DNA of 64,000 nt from Branchiostoma floridae (lineage: Eukaryota > Chordata > Leptocardii > Amphioxiformes > Branchiostomatidae). The stretch is from assembly GCF_000003815.2 (NCBI RefSeq), contig NC_049987.1, forward strand, positions 1,936,428-2,000,427, written 5' to 3'. The position numbers and the translations under genes were made by a program. Every line of letters starts with the position of its first letter. Position 1 is the first letter of the stretch. Of the stretch, positions 44,713 to 56,966 are shown in pieces. The notes beneath the pieces are model-generated. The model saw nothing but the letters and a program-made list of their open reading frames with translations. It made no database searches and was not told the origin of the DNA.

Positions 44713-47712
44713 CTATGGAATACCCCATGGCCAATATGTGTCCGTTGATGTGAAGGTGGGTGTCATTCGGGTTCTTTCCCCAGTTATCTCACATGGCATG
44801 TAGGTGTTAGACACTGTGAGAAGAGGAAGGGACAAACGCCTTACTGTTACTCGTCGTGTTCTTTGGGTTTGAATATCCCATGGCCAGTAGGTGTTAGGCT
44901 GTGTGGACATGGACGTACGCTGTGGCGTTACACGGGTTCTCTCCCCTGAAACATCACATAGCATGTAGGTGCTAGGCAGTGTGACGTGGGAAGGGGACGT
45001 ACGCTGTGGTGTTATATGGGTTCTTGCCCCTGGAATCTCCCATAGCATGTAAGTGTTAGGCAGTGTGACGGTATTAAGGGACGTGCGCCGTGGTGTTATA
45101 CGGGTTCTCTCCCCTGAAATCTCACATGGAACATAGGTGTCAGGAAGTGGGACGGGAGAAATGGACGTTCGGCGCCCTGTTATACGGGTACATAGCATGT
45201 AGGTGTTAGGCAGTCTGACTAGAGGAAGGGACGCACGCCGAGGTGTTACACGGGTTTCCTCCCCTGAAATCTGACATGGCACATATGTGCTAGGCAGTGT
45301 GGTGAGAGGAAGGGACGTACGCCGCAGTGTGACGGGACGAGGAGACACATCTGTGACGTTGACGTACGTACCAAAACCTTGGTCAGCAGGCAGGGACACA
45401 GAAGCTGCCCTCTGTTGTCTACGGGCTCTTACGGGCTCGACCTCTGGAGGCTTTATATAGATGTTGCTACGTTGGGCTCTAGTCCGCTCATTGGACCCAT
45501 ATGAGGCCAGGAACCTTACAGATAGGTATCTACTGGAGGTTGTGTTGCTATCTGGGCAAGCCCGTCGATTCTGTCTCCTGTTTGTGACAACATGATGACG
45601 TGAAAAATCTACAGTATCAGCATAGTAAGGCACGGGTCCGCTCTCCTCATCATCTGGTATCTCACTGTAAGTGTGTGATAGGACAGGCAGAGGGCGCTCT
45701 GCAGTGGACAAACGATCAGGGATCGTGGGTAAGGACCTACATAATGCCGCACTGCCTCGGGTGTCCTCACGAATACGCCTTACAACAGGGAGAGAAGCTG
45801 AACGTACCATACCGGCATCTGGAATCTCCCAGTATGTATGTGGGAGACCAGGCAAAGGCCTCTGAGCAGCTGCTACGTCATCTGGAATCTCGCTGTAAGT
45901 AGGTTCGATGGAATCTAGCACAGCGGGCAATGACCTACAGGAGGCTACATCAACCGACGCCATCTTGTTTGGGCAAGCAGGGAGAGAAGCCGACCTGAGC
46001 AAGCCGGGCAAGGCAACCCCAGGTGAGATTGTCCAAATGTGTGCATAGTCGCTGGCCCTATTCTCCTTAGCGCAAAAACCTGCTGAGTACAATTTCCATA
46101 TCAACACCACAAGAGACAATACTACCAGGCTGACTACTGTCAAGACAACAACTAAGATGAGGTCATGATCGGTTGATGTGAGTACCTCAGGTTCAGGTGT
46201 GTTACTTACCTGGGGTGTATAGGTGTCTTGCGGATGTATAGATGTGAAATCTTTTTCTGTGTACCCAGAGTAGTTTGTCGGGCTCCTGGTCTGGTAAGTG
46301 TTTGTTTTATAAGTGGTTGGTGTTGTGTGTGTCTGGCATTGGGCCGGAGGGAGGGTGAAGAACAACTCCGTGTGCTTATCTTTGGTGAGCAGAATGCAGG
46401 TGATGTTCATTGTATTGTCATGCTGCGTGGCACCTGTATGGGTAGTGTCCTTATTGCTGCACCCAGATTCTGTAATGGAAAGTGTTTCTGTGTTTCGTGC
46501 CATGATAAATGACATGGCAACACCTTCAAAAGTTGTATTTTTAGCTGCCATGGAAACCAGTCGAAAGACCATGCTTTCCACTCGGCCAATTGTAACGGTG
46601 ATTCCCCCATCGTATTCCAAAACCTGCCTGCACTGCTCAAGCGTGTTAGGGACCAATTTGTCTGTCGGAAAACCGTCAATGGCCAAGATGACTACAGGGG
46701 CATGGATGCTATGAAAACGATTCAAAGCACTGCATGATCTACCAGGCTTGAGATCAAACATCCACCCAAACGAGAGTTCGTTAGTTTTTCTGTTGTACCA
46801 AGGACCTTCCTCCTGCTTAACACAGAAGAGGAACTTGGGCACCTCAATAACCAATTTTGTTGCCTCTCTCATCAACCGATGTATACTCCACATTATTCTA
46901 TGTGGCTTTGCATCATGGACAGATGACAACATGTCACTGCTGATATGGAGCCTTGTCAGCCAAGACTGTCCCCGAAACACGTTCGCATCCAGACATGAGA
47001 GACTATTACCCCTCAGGTCTAACCAGGCCAGCGGTAGGTGTTGGAATGAATTCGGGGAAATGCTACTGATCTTGTTAAACCCCAGCTTCAATACCTTGGT
47101 AAACGCCAGCCCGAGGAGCCAAGCAGGATCTACAACCTGCAACAGATTGTTCTCCAGATCAAGTTCAATTTGGCGAGTTAGGTGCGCAAAGCTCCCTGGA
47201 TCTATCTGCTTGATGTGGTTGTTGGACAAAATCAGACTCAATATTGTCTCCAGACCAATGAACCAGGCCTGTTTGACATGTGTCAGCCTGTTCGAATGTA
47301 GTGACAATTTTTGGAGACTTGAAAACCCAGCGAAGGTGTTGTTCTCCACATCAGTGATCTTAGCATCTATCAAGGCTAAGGTGTTAATCACAGAATTGTG
47401 AAGCGGTGTCAGGATTTCTGTAGACAGGACATAGAATGGGTATCCTCTTATTGCGACATGTTCGGCACCAGCAATCAAAGTAAAAGGACTTCCAGAGGCA
47501 AATTCCTCTGTGTTGGGGACCTCACAAATGACACATGCATGTTTGCCAGACGTCGGAACGAACGGAATTTCCGGCTTTTTTGTGACACATTTTTGCCAAT
47601 CTGCTCTCTTACATTGAGGTAAACCCGGGCTACTTAAAGCTGCGCAGGGAACTACACAAAGAAGCAATATCAATATGGCTGCGTTCTTCTTCCTACCACC
47701 GCTCACAAACAT
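44713..47712 (-). CDS. Leucine-rich-repeat type I receptor with repetitive cytoplasmic tail
   Basis: 999 residues in one exon. Signal peptide about 1-25 (ILILLLCVVPCAA). Cys-containing N cap 34-63, then about six LRRs between 105 and 260 (LQKLSLHSNRLTHV, LSLILSNNHIKQI, LDLENNLLQVV, LKLGFNKISSI, LDLRGNSLSCL). A less defined Cys-containing ectodomain follows to about 460, a Thr-rich stalk, and a transmembrane helix at about 517-541. The 455-residue tail has TYSEIP/TYWEIP three times (606, 627, 682), RSASLP twice, and from about 790 a roughly 28-residue unit repeated about eight times (LPxTYxxCEISGERTRxTPRRTS). An LRR ectodomain suggests ligand recognition; the ligand is unknown. No TIR or death domain. 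The start has a good signal peptide and no upstream ATG in frame. Confidence 0.85.
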   Translation of the reverse strand: MFVSGGRKKNAAILILLLCVVPCAALSSPGLPQCKRADWQKCVTKKPEIPFVPTSGKHACVICEVPNTEEFASGSPFTLIAGAEHVAIRGYPFYVLSTEILTPLHNSVINTLALIDAKITDVENNTFAGFSSLQKLSLHSNRLTHVKQAWFIGLETILSLILSNNHIKQIDPGSFAHLTRQIELDLENNLLQVVDPAWLLGLAFTKVLKLGFNKISSISPNSFQHLPLAWLDLRGNSLSCLDANVFRGQSWLTRLHISSDMLSSVHDAKPHRIMWSIHRLMREATKLVIEVPKFLFCVKQEEGPWYNRKTNELSFGWMFDLKPGRSCSALNRFHSIHAPVVILAIDGFPTDKLVPNTLEQCRQVLEYDGGITVTIGRVESMVFRLVSMAAKNTTFEGVAMSFIMARNTETLSITESGCSNKDTTHTGATQHDNTMNITCILLTKDKHTELFFTLPPAQCQTHTTPTTYKTNTYQTRSPTNYSGYTEKDFTSIHPQDTYTPQVSNTPEPEVLTSTDHDLILVVVLTVVSLVVLSLVVLIWKLYSAGFCAKENRASDYAHIWTISPGVALPGLLRSASLPACPNKMASVDVASCRSLPAVLDSIEPTYSEIPDDVAAAQRPLPGLPHTYWEIPDAGMVRSASLPVVRRIREDTRGSAALCRSLPTIPDRLSTAERPLPVLSHTYSEIPDDEESGPVPYYADTVDFSRHHVVTNRRQNRRACPDSNTTSSRYLSVRFLASYGSNERTRAQRSNIYIKPPEVEPVRARRQQRAASVSLPADQGFGTYVNVTDVSPRPVTLRRTSLPLTTLPSTYVPCQISGEETRVTPRRASLPLVRLPNTYMLCTRITGRRTSISPVPLPDTYVPCEISGERTRITPRRTSLNTVTLPNTYMLWEIPGARTHITPQRTSPSHVTLPSTYMLCDVSGERTRVTPQRTSMSTQPNTYWPWDIQTQRTRRVTVRRLSLPLLTVSNTYMPCEITGERTRMTPTFTSTDTYWPWGIP

Positions 47713-48809
47713 TCGGTCTGTTTACAGCTAAACCCTTTATCCAGCAAACAATTTGTTATGACTTACCTGTAGGTTGTATATCCGATCTACAGCTCTGGAA
47801 GCATTTCTGACAAGATGTCGTCAGCTGAATGTTTTTTGCTCCTCATTGATAAGGCGATCTAATTATGAATAAGTTTGTCCTGACTGCTTTTTGTCGAAAA
47901 TATGTGATATTTGGGCTCATATAAGAAATGGATAAGTTTAAACTCAAGTAGTCAACCATTCATATTTTTATCTTGATAATTAGGCTCTGTTACAAATCCA
48001 TTGATGTTTGGTAGCTACGGGGTTCTCGGGTGGTCTACATATTTTAAGAAATGATTCCCAGAATCAATTTTGAAAATCAAAATCAATTTTAACTCTCCCT
48101 GCTTAAAATGCGTTTTCCTTGCAGGGGAAACTACGCACATATATCAGAGCTATGAAACTTCCGCGGTGAGTTATAATTGTGAAACGTATGGCTTAGTGAT
48201 CCTTAGCTGTTGAGGGCTTAAGATGTTAAAGAAGGAATAATCTAGGAGACCATAGGAGTGGAGAATCTCAATGATAAAATTATCTTCTTTTTGGAGGCCT
48301 ATTGGCACGACATGGATAGTCCGATCATAGCTGTACGTTTTGCTCCATGTCCTACCTTGCTACAAGGAGCCATTTTAGGTGAACGACAGCGACAGAGCAA
48401 AAGCTCGTTGTCCAGGATGAACTACCGGCCTACTTTGAAAACTGGTGTCTGGGCTGCACCTTTGAGCTGCGTTATGCACGAAATGTAGCTTCATGTAAAC
48501 CAGAAGATGCGAGACAATTTACTTGCTCTGAAATTTGATGAGTGGTTATGTTTCTCTATTTTCTCCTGCGTCATTCCTACACCTGAATATACATAGTACA
48601 ATCATTTTCGAAGTGAGCTACAGCTGCCAACGTCGTGTAATTATGTTCTTTAAAATTTGTCTGGGAAAAAAGTTTCTAATCAAACGATGAAAAATTTGAA
48701 AGTCATTTCAGTTGCTACCTACACATCGAAGGATATTAATTCAATTCAATCGGTTCCTATATGCGACGTATCAATCAAAGGAAGTCAAGAAGAGTATGAT
48801 TATGTTAAC

Positions 48810-48841
<32 letters not shown>

Positions 48842-49467
48842 GCGTGTGTGGTATACCTCAAAGTCAAACCAAAATATTTATTGCACTAACAGATTTTGTA
48901 GTGCATGCTAATCATTATCATGACAAATTTATAATTGCTTCTTTCCTGGGAGTGACTCTGAAATTAATATAAGAAATGTTCTGTTTTGGCATGTAAAAGA
49001 ATATGTGGCTACTATACTGTATAGTAGCTAGTGTAAATCTATATTTAAAACCTTTCAAATATCCGATTTAAGAATTATAGTCAGTACAGTACTAATATAT
49101 ATTGGGTGCAGAAATGTGCTAAGCACTGTTACAAGTGATATATTCTTTTGTAGGCAGCCCAGAAGTCATTCTTGCTTGCTTACATGCTTGATGCATGTTA
49201 TATTCAGAAAAGCCATCTTGGAGTTGGGTGATGTTGTAATACTAAGATCATACTAATAGTTCATGTATGGTCGATTTCAGCAAAAGGTTGACATGGAAGA
49301 GTCAGTTTTTGCATGGAAAGGGAGATGGAGTTTGTAAATTTCAGCCTCTCTTGTTATTCATGATTGTCATTTTTAACATAGATACAAATGTGGCCTAGTA
49401 TTATTTTGTCATCAATGAATATCTTAATCACAAGAACATCGTTAACTTCAGAATATATTCTTTGCAG
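47713..49467. other. Intergenic, no gene recognised
   Basis: Short frames only, and a GT microsatellite at about 48811-48850. Confidence 0.4.
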
Positions 49468-49631
49468 TTGACCTAAGGCAGCGGTTGGACTACAGTAAGA
49501 GGCTAGGAGACTATGTGGTAAAAAACATCTATGAGAAGAATCAGGACTACACTTTCAAAAAGAAAGGTGTTGAAGACTGTCATACACAGGCATCGGGAGT
49601 TTTGTGGTGGCTAGGTGCTCCAAAAGCCTGA
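49468..49631 (+). CDS. Putative terminal coding exon, unrecognised
   Basis: After a pyrimidine-rich tract and acceptor TATTCTTTGCAG, an open stretch of 54 codons (phase 1 entry) runs to TGA at 49629-49631, and AATAAA follows at 49647. It encodes DLRQRLDYSKRLGDYVV, then charged residues, ending GVLWWLGAPKA. The combination of acceptor, open frame and close polyadenylation signal suggests a last exon of a plus-strand gene whose earlier exons I could not find upstream. It could also be a processed or transposon-derived remnant. I do not recognise the family. Confidence 0.4.
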
Positions 49632-49659
49632 CTTTACAGGCCAGAAAATAAAACTGCAA

Positions 49660-50930
49660 TTGCACAGTACCGTTCAAGGTTTACAGGCTAGTAAACGAGT
49701 CCCGTTTGGAACTCTACTGTTTTCATGGTCATGTTTTCTCATTTTTGTTATGTTTTTTTAGCATACATGCTTTATATGACAAAACTACATGTAGTTTCTG
49801 TTTTGAACGTTTCAAAACTGCTGCTGCTATTTCTCTTAGACACAAGACATGTGAAAATATAAATATTAATTCATGAACATGCAACTTGAACATGTTGGCA
49901 GTAGCCCATATACTTCAGGTTAAATCCAGGTAGATCCTGATATACTGATTTTATATGACAGGCTATACTATTATGTTAATAAGGACAAGTTCCCATTGTA
50001 TATCCAGTGGATCATTTTAATCATAAATATCCTGCCTACATATGTCAGAAAGAAATGCTGTTTTACAACAATATATGTGTGTCCACCAAAGTTTTCCCTG
50101 CCTATTTTTGAAAATTACACAGAAATGTAATTGTATATTGATATAATATACATGTCTTTCTTGCTGTATATCTAGTTCAAAGGAATATGAAAATAAGGAT
50201 ACTTAATATGTTCAAGGTTTCTATTTGGCCTGTTGTATAAAGCATGGATAGATAGATAAATTTATACAGGTGAGGTAGATAGATGTCCGCATTTGGTTGA
50301 ATGCACCTGTTATAGTGCAAATAATGTGGAAGCTGTGTAACACTGTTATCAAGATTGTTTTATTTTAGCAATAAAGCCTCACCCTAATTCTAATTCTAAC
50401 CCCAAGCTTAATTGGATAACCCTAACAGTAAAAAGTTAGTAGAATACAGATGTATAGATCACTCGCTGGTTTAACGTCAGATCAATTTAGCAATTGAACA
50501 TGTGGTGGCGAAATATCTTATCAGGAAAATGTTCTATGTAATTAGTCTCATCTTTAGAGGTCTTATTTTGGTGACTGCACAGGCTGGAACCACGCGCCAC
50601 ACTGATCTCCCAAGATGATTCTTGTGGACCCAGCACGTGAACTGTCTGTAGGCTGACAGTTGTAAGATTCTGGGAGAAACAAAAATGCATGTAAATTGTA
50701 ATGTTATATATTTTTTGTATTAAAAGATTGCAACAAGTACACTGCTTGCCATTTTGTTTCAGTCTGGTTATTTTCAGATCTTGGTATTGCCCTAACAGCC
50801 CCCCTCCAAACATTTGCAACTTTTCACACTAAATTGGTGGCACAAGTTATCACAAAACTGTCCATTTCTTCACACAAAAAGTACCGGAAACGAGGTTTAA
50901 AAACTTTTAGGTGCACAACATATCAGGTAA
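49660..50930. other. Intergenic
   Basis: No supported gene. A minus-strand stretch at 50486-50673 follows a TTCTCCCAG acceptor-like site and stays open to a stop, but has no recognisable domain. Confidence 0.3.
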
Positions 50931-50932
50931 TA

Positions 50933-51774
50933 CAGTGGAAGCCGCTTAATTGCACACCCAATTTGCCAGCAAATTCCGTGCAATTATCCGGCGTGTGCGA
51001 TAATGCGGAGTTGGTCATTTGGACCGCATCACCACGGTCGGAGGGGCCGAGAGGTGGCATGGGAGGTAGTACAACGCACAGTTTATTTACGTGTTACAGT
51101 AGTGCTGTACCCGTTGTGCTCCGGACGTCATATACATATCTTCATGAAACATCGTACTGCAATGCACTTGAAATCGAAAATAAAAGTAAGTTACTGCATA
51201 CGTTATGTAGCTTCCTGATCACGAAACTAAAGCATTGCACCGCCGAAGGCGAGTGTTATGTCCGTCTGTAGGACCCGAGTCGCTGTGTTGTTTCCGACTG
51301 GCTGCCAAGAACATAAAACCACTGCATAAGTATTTTCCCGCGACCCTAATTACGTAATTAGACAATGGACAGATAGAGAACATTTGTTATTGAGTATGTC
51401 ATAGCAAGTTGTCTGCCAAATCGTAACGCCGGCTTTGACGACCTTTAGCGGGCGGGCGTCTCTTCATGGTGCCGACCCCACAATATCGCTTTCGTTTGAT
51501 CCCAATAACAATTTCATACATGTTGTCAGTATAGCGACTTCACAAAGGCCGTTATCGGCTTATTTTTACCGTGTCTGACGATTTTTAGCAAGCATTTTCA
51601 GTCAATTTGTCGACGATGTTTGACAAATTGTCGTGCAATTATCCGGCGTTGGTGATTTTTGTCGTGCAGATAAGCGAAGTCACTAACAATGGAGTGAATG
51701 GGAGACGGTTTGGGATTCCGTGCAATTACCCGAAGTGTGCGTTTATCCGAGGTGCAATTAACTGGCTTCCACTG
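50933..51774. mobile_element. pogo/Tigger-like nonautonomous element
   Basis: TIRs CAGTGGAAGCCGCTTAATTG at the left and CAATTAACTGGCTTCCACTG at the right, flanked by TA on both sides. CAGT ends with TA duplication are typical of Tc1/pogo elements. The interior repeats the phrase GTGCAATTATCCGGCGT (about 50987 and 51633). No transposase. Confidence 0.85.
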
Positions 51775-51789
51775 TATTTACATTCGCCA

Positions 51790-53470
51790 AAAAGGTTATA
51801 TTTGGGCGTGTTTAGTCGCCAGGTGACACCCTCTCTATCCAGAACCCCTTATACACATATCTCTGTGTGTGTCTGTGAACAGCATAACTTGATAAGTCTT
51901 GGATGGATCTTTAATGGTATTTGGTAGGAAATCGAAGGTCAAAGTCGATAATGGATCCCCTATCTACTTCCTAAGGTACTGCAGCGGAACTACCGTTTTT
52001 ATATTTCCTATTCTGGACATGTCACGGTCTTATTTTTTCTTAAAGTTGGGTAGCTCTTGGGACAGAGAGTTAGTGCTATAAGTTTGGGTCCCCTGGCACT
52101 TTTTTTCGGAAATTGTTTCGAAGTTTAGAGGAGAATAAATCAAGAACGTTTTGACGGATCGTCATGCTGTTTTAGGTTTTGTAGGTCTAAGTGGAGCTCA
52201 CGTCATAAGATACTTATTATGTAAATCAATGTCTAATTCGCGTAAGTAATGTAATGAGGAAATTTTATAAATCCCTACATTCCATGACACTTGTCACATA
52301 AGTAACTGAGAAAGACAGATTTTTTTAGGATATTGATTATGCAAATAGATACCTCATTTGCATAATTAATGACAGGATACTACAATTCTATAGTAGTAAA
52401 TGATGGAAATTTTATATTTGAGGCATTACGATGCAAACTAAAGTGAAAAGTATTGAACATAAATCATTCAAACCGGCAGGGTACATCACATCTAATTTAT
52501 GAGGAAACGCTACAACAGCCTTATTTGCTAAGAAATAAGCAGTTGTAATAAACTAAAAACCTATTCCCAAATCAAAAGTCACTTCATACTTGAAAAATAC
52601 CTTTCGTCAGTTCGTAATAAAGCTTTTGCTGTTAACATAACCAAATTAAGAACCAGTTCACATTGCTTGGAAATAGAAAAAGGTCGGTACCGTAATATAG
52701 CAGTCAACCAGAGGCTGTTGAAGATGAGTATCATTTTCTAATGACATGCCCTACATATAGCGTAGATAGACAAAAATTAATGGATATGATCACATGTAAA
52801 TCTAACACACCTTTACCAACACATGTACTTTCAATCTACTTATGTCATGTCCAGACAACATATCTTCGTATTAAGGCCAATACACATGTAATGCTCTAAA
52901 AAAGAGAGAATCTATTGTACAGTAACAGACCGACTTGTTTAACTTGCATATTACACTATGTCAATGCGCCATTTATGTTCACATCCCTATACTATACATG
53001 TATCTAGTTATAGACCTTAGACGAGTCATTGTATTGATTGACTTATCACCATTGCCTTACAATTGTACCATGTAGAAATGTCGTGCAATAAAGTACAATC
53101 ATGCATTCATTCATTCATTTATTCATTTATAAGATAAGATTTTCATACTAATATAAGATTTCCATAATTTAGACATTTCACACCTTTTGTTCATCGGTAC
53201 ATATTTTTTCTAAAGCTACAAAATTCATCTTAGACTTGCGAGTCTTGACCATAGCATGGCCAGATCACTAGATATGGAAACCGAAAGTTCACTGCAGTAC
53301 GGTGGGAAACCGATAGACGGAACAATTTTAGAACTTGACCTTTATTTTCACATTCAATGATATAATGCAAGAGGGCAGTCGAATCCATACTTTTCTTGTC
53401 GATTTATGCAGGCTACAAACAGACACACAGGCAGATAAACGGCACCGAACACATAACCTTAACCTTTACG
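51790..53470. mobile_element. Octamer-rich repeat copy with nested retrotransposon fragment
   Basis: The left part (51790-52380) follows the 945 element: CAGCATAACTTGATAAGTCTTG, GGTACTGCAGCGGAAC, paired octamers near 52337-52362. The right part (53210-53470) is the inverted end (CTGCAGTACGGTGGGAAACC ... ACATAACCTTAACCTT). Between them lies the retrotransposon remnant at 52560-53130. Confidence 0.65.
52560..53130 (+). mobile_element. Non-LTR retrotransposon 3' fragment
   Basis: Encodes ITKLRTSSHCLEIEKGRY, matching the 13480-14910 element (ITKLRISAHSLQIEKGRH), then goes out of frame. It ends in AATAAAGTACAATCATGCA and a (CATT)n tail at about 53100-53130. Confidence 0.65.
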
Positions 53471-53486
53471 ATATTACGTTTTAACG

Positions 53487-53696
53487 TACTGTAAATGCAT
53501 TTAAGTTCGCGGGGATTTAATTTCGCGGTAGCGGGAAAAGGGACTTTCGCCGTGGTTTTAACTTCGCGGTAGCACCATGCACTGTAGTATCTTAATGTCC
53601 TGGGAAATATTCGCGGTGGTTTTAAATTCGCGGTGAAATGGCCAACGTGAAAACCGCGAACATAAATCCACCGCGAACATTTTTGCATTTATAGTA
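53487..53696. mobile_element. TACTGTAAATGCA MITE, copy 1
   Basis: 210 bases with inverted ends TACTGTAAATGCATTTAAGT and TTTTTGCATTTATAGTA; inside are several TTCGCGG(T) words in both orientations. Same family as 60818-61012. Confidence 0.85.
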
Positions 53697-54346
53697 TTAC
53701 GCTTGGGTTCTGTACATGTATTCGGTGCAAAGCTTTGTTGGCACTCCCCCACTCCAAAAGAGATATCCAAATGATATCAACTATGCACTCTGACAATTTT
53801 TTTTTTAATTATTTTTTTTTATTGTCAATGATGAATAATAATACAGAACAACGCAGAGCCTCCATCCCTTACATATCAAGACATTATGTACATATCATGT
53901 AGCTGTTATTATGTCATTATACTCGTTATCATTTTAGTTATCAAATCATCACATCGTATCAGTTTACCATAATATTATGTGTAACACATTATATCATATA
54001 TGTAACACATTATATCATATCATTATCATAGTTTACCTCATATGTGAAAATTGGGTCATTTATACATGTCAACATTTCAAACAATTATTATAACATTATC
54101 ATCATTTTAGCATTATTATGTAAATACATCGTACCATCTTATAATATTATTATTGTAACAAAATCAAATTAAACACAAGGTTCCCCACTTACCCCGATGC
54201 TTCTCCAGCTTTCCTCTCCGAGATGCAATAAGACGTTCCGTTTTTTCAAAAGTAGATATCAGTTTTTTTAAAGGCCTGGAAGTTTATTGTTTCTAAACGT
54301 CTACACCTGAAAATAAAAACTTTGCCTAACAAAATAATTAAATTTT

Positions 54347-55246
54347 TTAGGGGGGCGTATCTTGACATGTATCTCCAAATATGATTATAAAGGGGTTAAG
54401 GTTACAGTCTATAGAAGTTTGTACTTGTAGCCAACTCTCTACCTCATTCCAAAAAGGTACTACGTGTGGACACTCCCAGAAAACATGAATATAGGATTCT
54501 ACATCATCGTGACAGAAAGAACAGGAGCTAGAATCTACCAATTTCCATATATGTAAAATTCTGTTACAAGGTAAAAATTTGTTGATTAAACTATATTGAA
54601 AATATCTAGTACCGGGATCAATAGTGCATCTATATAAATTTGTAAATACTTCCCGCCATGGTATATCTTTATCGAAATAATAAAACCAAGAAAGTCTAGT
54701 ATTATGTGCAACACTGACCTCGTTCATGGACGTAAGAAAGTAGATATACATGCTTTTGTTGATCTTTATGTTTCGTAACCATTTATAATTTTTTTGAAAG
54801 GGTAGGCACACAAGGTCTTTCCGCTTCTCAGTGCTAAGTATTTTTTTCCATTTACCGGGAATAGCTGAAATAAGTTGTAGATATCTATGTTGGTCACAAG
54901 CATTTGGGTAGTTTATACTGAACTCATCATAAGACATAAAATTACCATTCGGGGATAGCAAGTCATTTATGAAATAGATATTTCTATTCAGAAAAGAAGT
55001 CATACAAACAGTTTTACCATCAATGATAATATTAGAGTTTAAACAAATTACTTGCTGTCGTATATTTGCCGGCGTCGTGGGCTGAAATTTGAACCAGACC
55101 ATAAACACTTCAGAAAAAAATCCTTTTAAACAAAGGTTTTTCCCCGAAGACAGCTGGTAAAAGGGAAATAAACTATGACTAAGTTGAGGGTGGAAGACTG
55201 TTACCCAAGAGGAGAACCACTCGGGATGAGAATAAAGTTTAGGCAC
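54347..55246 (-). pseudogene. LINE ORF2, C-terminal part (separate frame)
   Basis: 299 codons downstream of the polymerase. It continues the ORF2 protein after a frame break near 55240-55275 and contains a CNRILHIWKLVDSSSCSFCH-type Cys/His motif near the end (C-x2-C...H-x4-C in SSCSFCHDDVESYIHVFWEC), the zinc-knuckle-like motif common at the C terminus of L1/Tx1 ORF2. Confidence 0.75.
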
Positions 55247-56966
55247 CCATGAAGCTTTTATAGAAGTGTTGAATGCACGTAAGTTTTTTTAAATTAAGTC
55301 CTCCGTTTTCAAATTCATTGTATAATACCTTCCGTGCAACTCGTTCCGGACCGTCGTCCCAAATAAAAGAAAATATCTTCTTTTCATATTCTTTGAAAAA
55401 GGAATCGTTAGGGGATGGTAACACTTGAAATAAATTCGTAAACTGGGGAACCACCAAGGTGTTAATAATAACAATTTTACCATACAGGGACAAATATTTA
55501 TTCTTCATAGGGCGTAATAATCTATCTAGTCTTTCCATACGGGGTTCGAAATTAACGTTTGTGATTAAGTTTAAATCAACAGGGATATTGATGCCTAGAA
55601 GGTCGACATCCCCGTCAACCCACTGTATCGGTAGATGGGTGGGCAAACGAAAATTAGATAACTTCAAGGGGCCTAATCGTAATATTTTGCATTTATCTAC
55701 ATTTAAAGAAAGACCTGAGATGTTGGAAAAACGCTCTAAATCAGACAACAAGGCATAAAATGACTCTAACTTTGGTTCGAACGGAAAATTTGAATCGTCG
55801 GCATATTGTGATATCTTTGTAGTCTTTTCGTATATCCTTAACCCCCGTATGGAATGATTAGACCTGATCTTAATAGCAAGCACCTCCACCGCCACGAGAA
55901 AAAGATAAGGGGACAATGGACATCCCTGGCGAACTCCGCGATATAAATTGAAGGGGTCTGAAATGTAACCATTGTTTATAACGCAACTCGCTGTTTTTTT
56001 ATGTAAAACCTTTACCCATTTAATTAGTTGTGGACCAAAGTTAAAGAATTCTAAACATTTAAACATGAAATCCCACCTCAACGAATCGAATGCTTTCTTG
56101 AAATCAGCTACAAATATTAACCCAGGTTTGTTCTCTTGATCGTAATGCTCTATTGTATCTAATAATCTTCTAATGTTGTCGCCTATATACCTATCCTTAA
56201 TAAACCCAGTCTGATCCTCTCCAATTATGTCCGTGATTACATGTTTGATTCTAAGAGATATGCATTTTGAAAGTATTCTCGTGTCACAACCTAAAAGGGT
56301 AAGCGGGCGCCAATTTCCCATGGCGGTTGGGTCCTTGTCTATGCCTTTACTGTCTTTTTTGAGTAGCAATGAAATCAATCCTTTTCTTTGAGTTTCTGAC
56401 AGATATCCATTAACAAACGAATAATTAAAACAAGTTAACATAGGCTTTTTAAAAACATCAAAAAAATTCTTATAAACTTCTACAGGTATACCGTCAAGCC
56501 CTGGTGATTTCCCAGCCTGAAATGAATATATTGCATTTTTCAATTCTTCTTCACTTACTAGACCTTCACAAAGTTGCTGTTGCTCATCTGATAAACGTTT
56601 ATCGTAGTCCTCGGGGAAAAAACCATCACAATTTACATCAGAAAGAGGCATTGGAATATCTTCAAAAGAGTAAAGTGCAGAATAAAAATTAACCTGATCA
56701 GAAAGAATGTCTTTTGGGTTACATGTTACCTCACCCGAGGGCCTTTTGAGTCGTTGTATATTTTTTCTTGTATAATTACGGTGGATTAGATTTATAAAAT
56801 ATTTGGTGCACCTTTCCCCCAGCTCCATCCAACGTGATTTAGACCTTAACAAGATACCATTCAGACGTTCATTATATAAAGATTCTAATAACTTTTGTTT
56901 ATGATTTAATTCTTCTAGTTGGGCGGGTGGGGGAGAGGCGGCACTATCAATTTGACTCTGCAACAT
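55239..56966 (-). pseudogene. LINE ORF2, reverse transcriptase
   Basis: 575 codons. Reverse transcriptase motifs in order: SPGLDGIPVEVYK, GNWRPLTLLGCD, KCISLRIKHV with DQTGFI, the FVADFKKAFDSLRWD catalytic segment, GVRQGCPLSPYLF, and the YADD box (SQYADDSNF). Active-site aspartates are intact. It is separated by frame breaks from the endonuclease (near 56970-57000) and from the C-terminal part. Confidence 0.9.
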
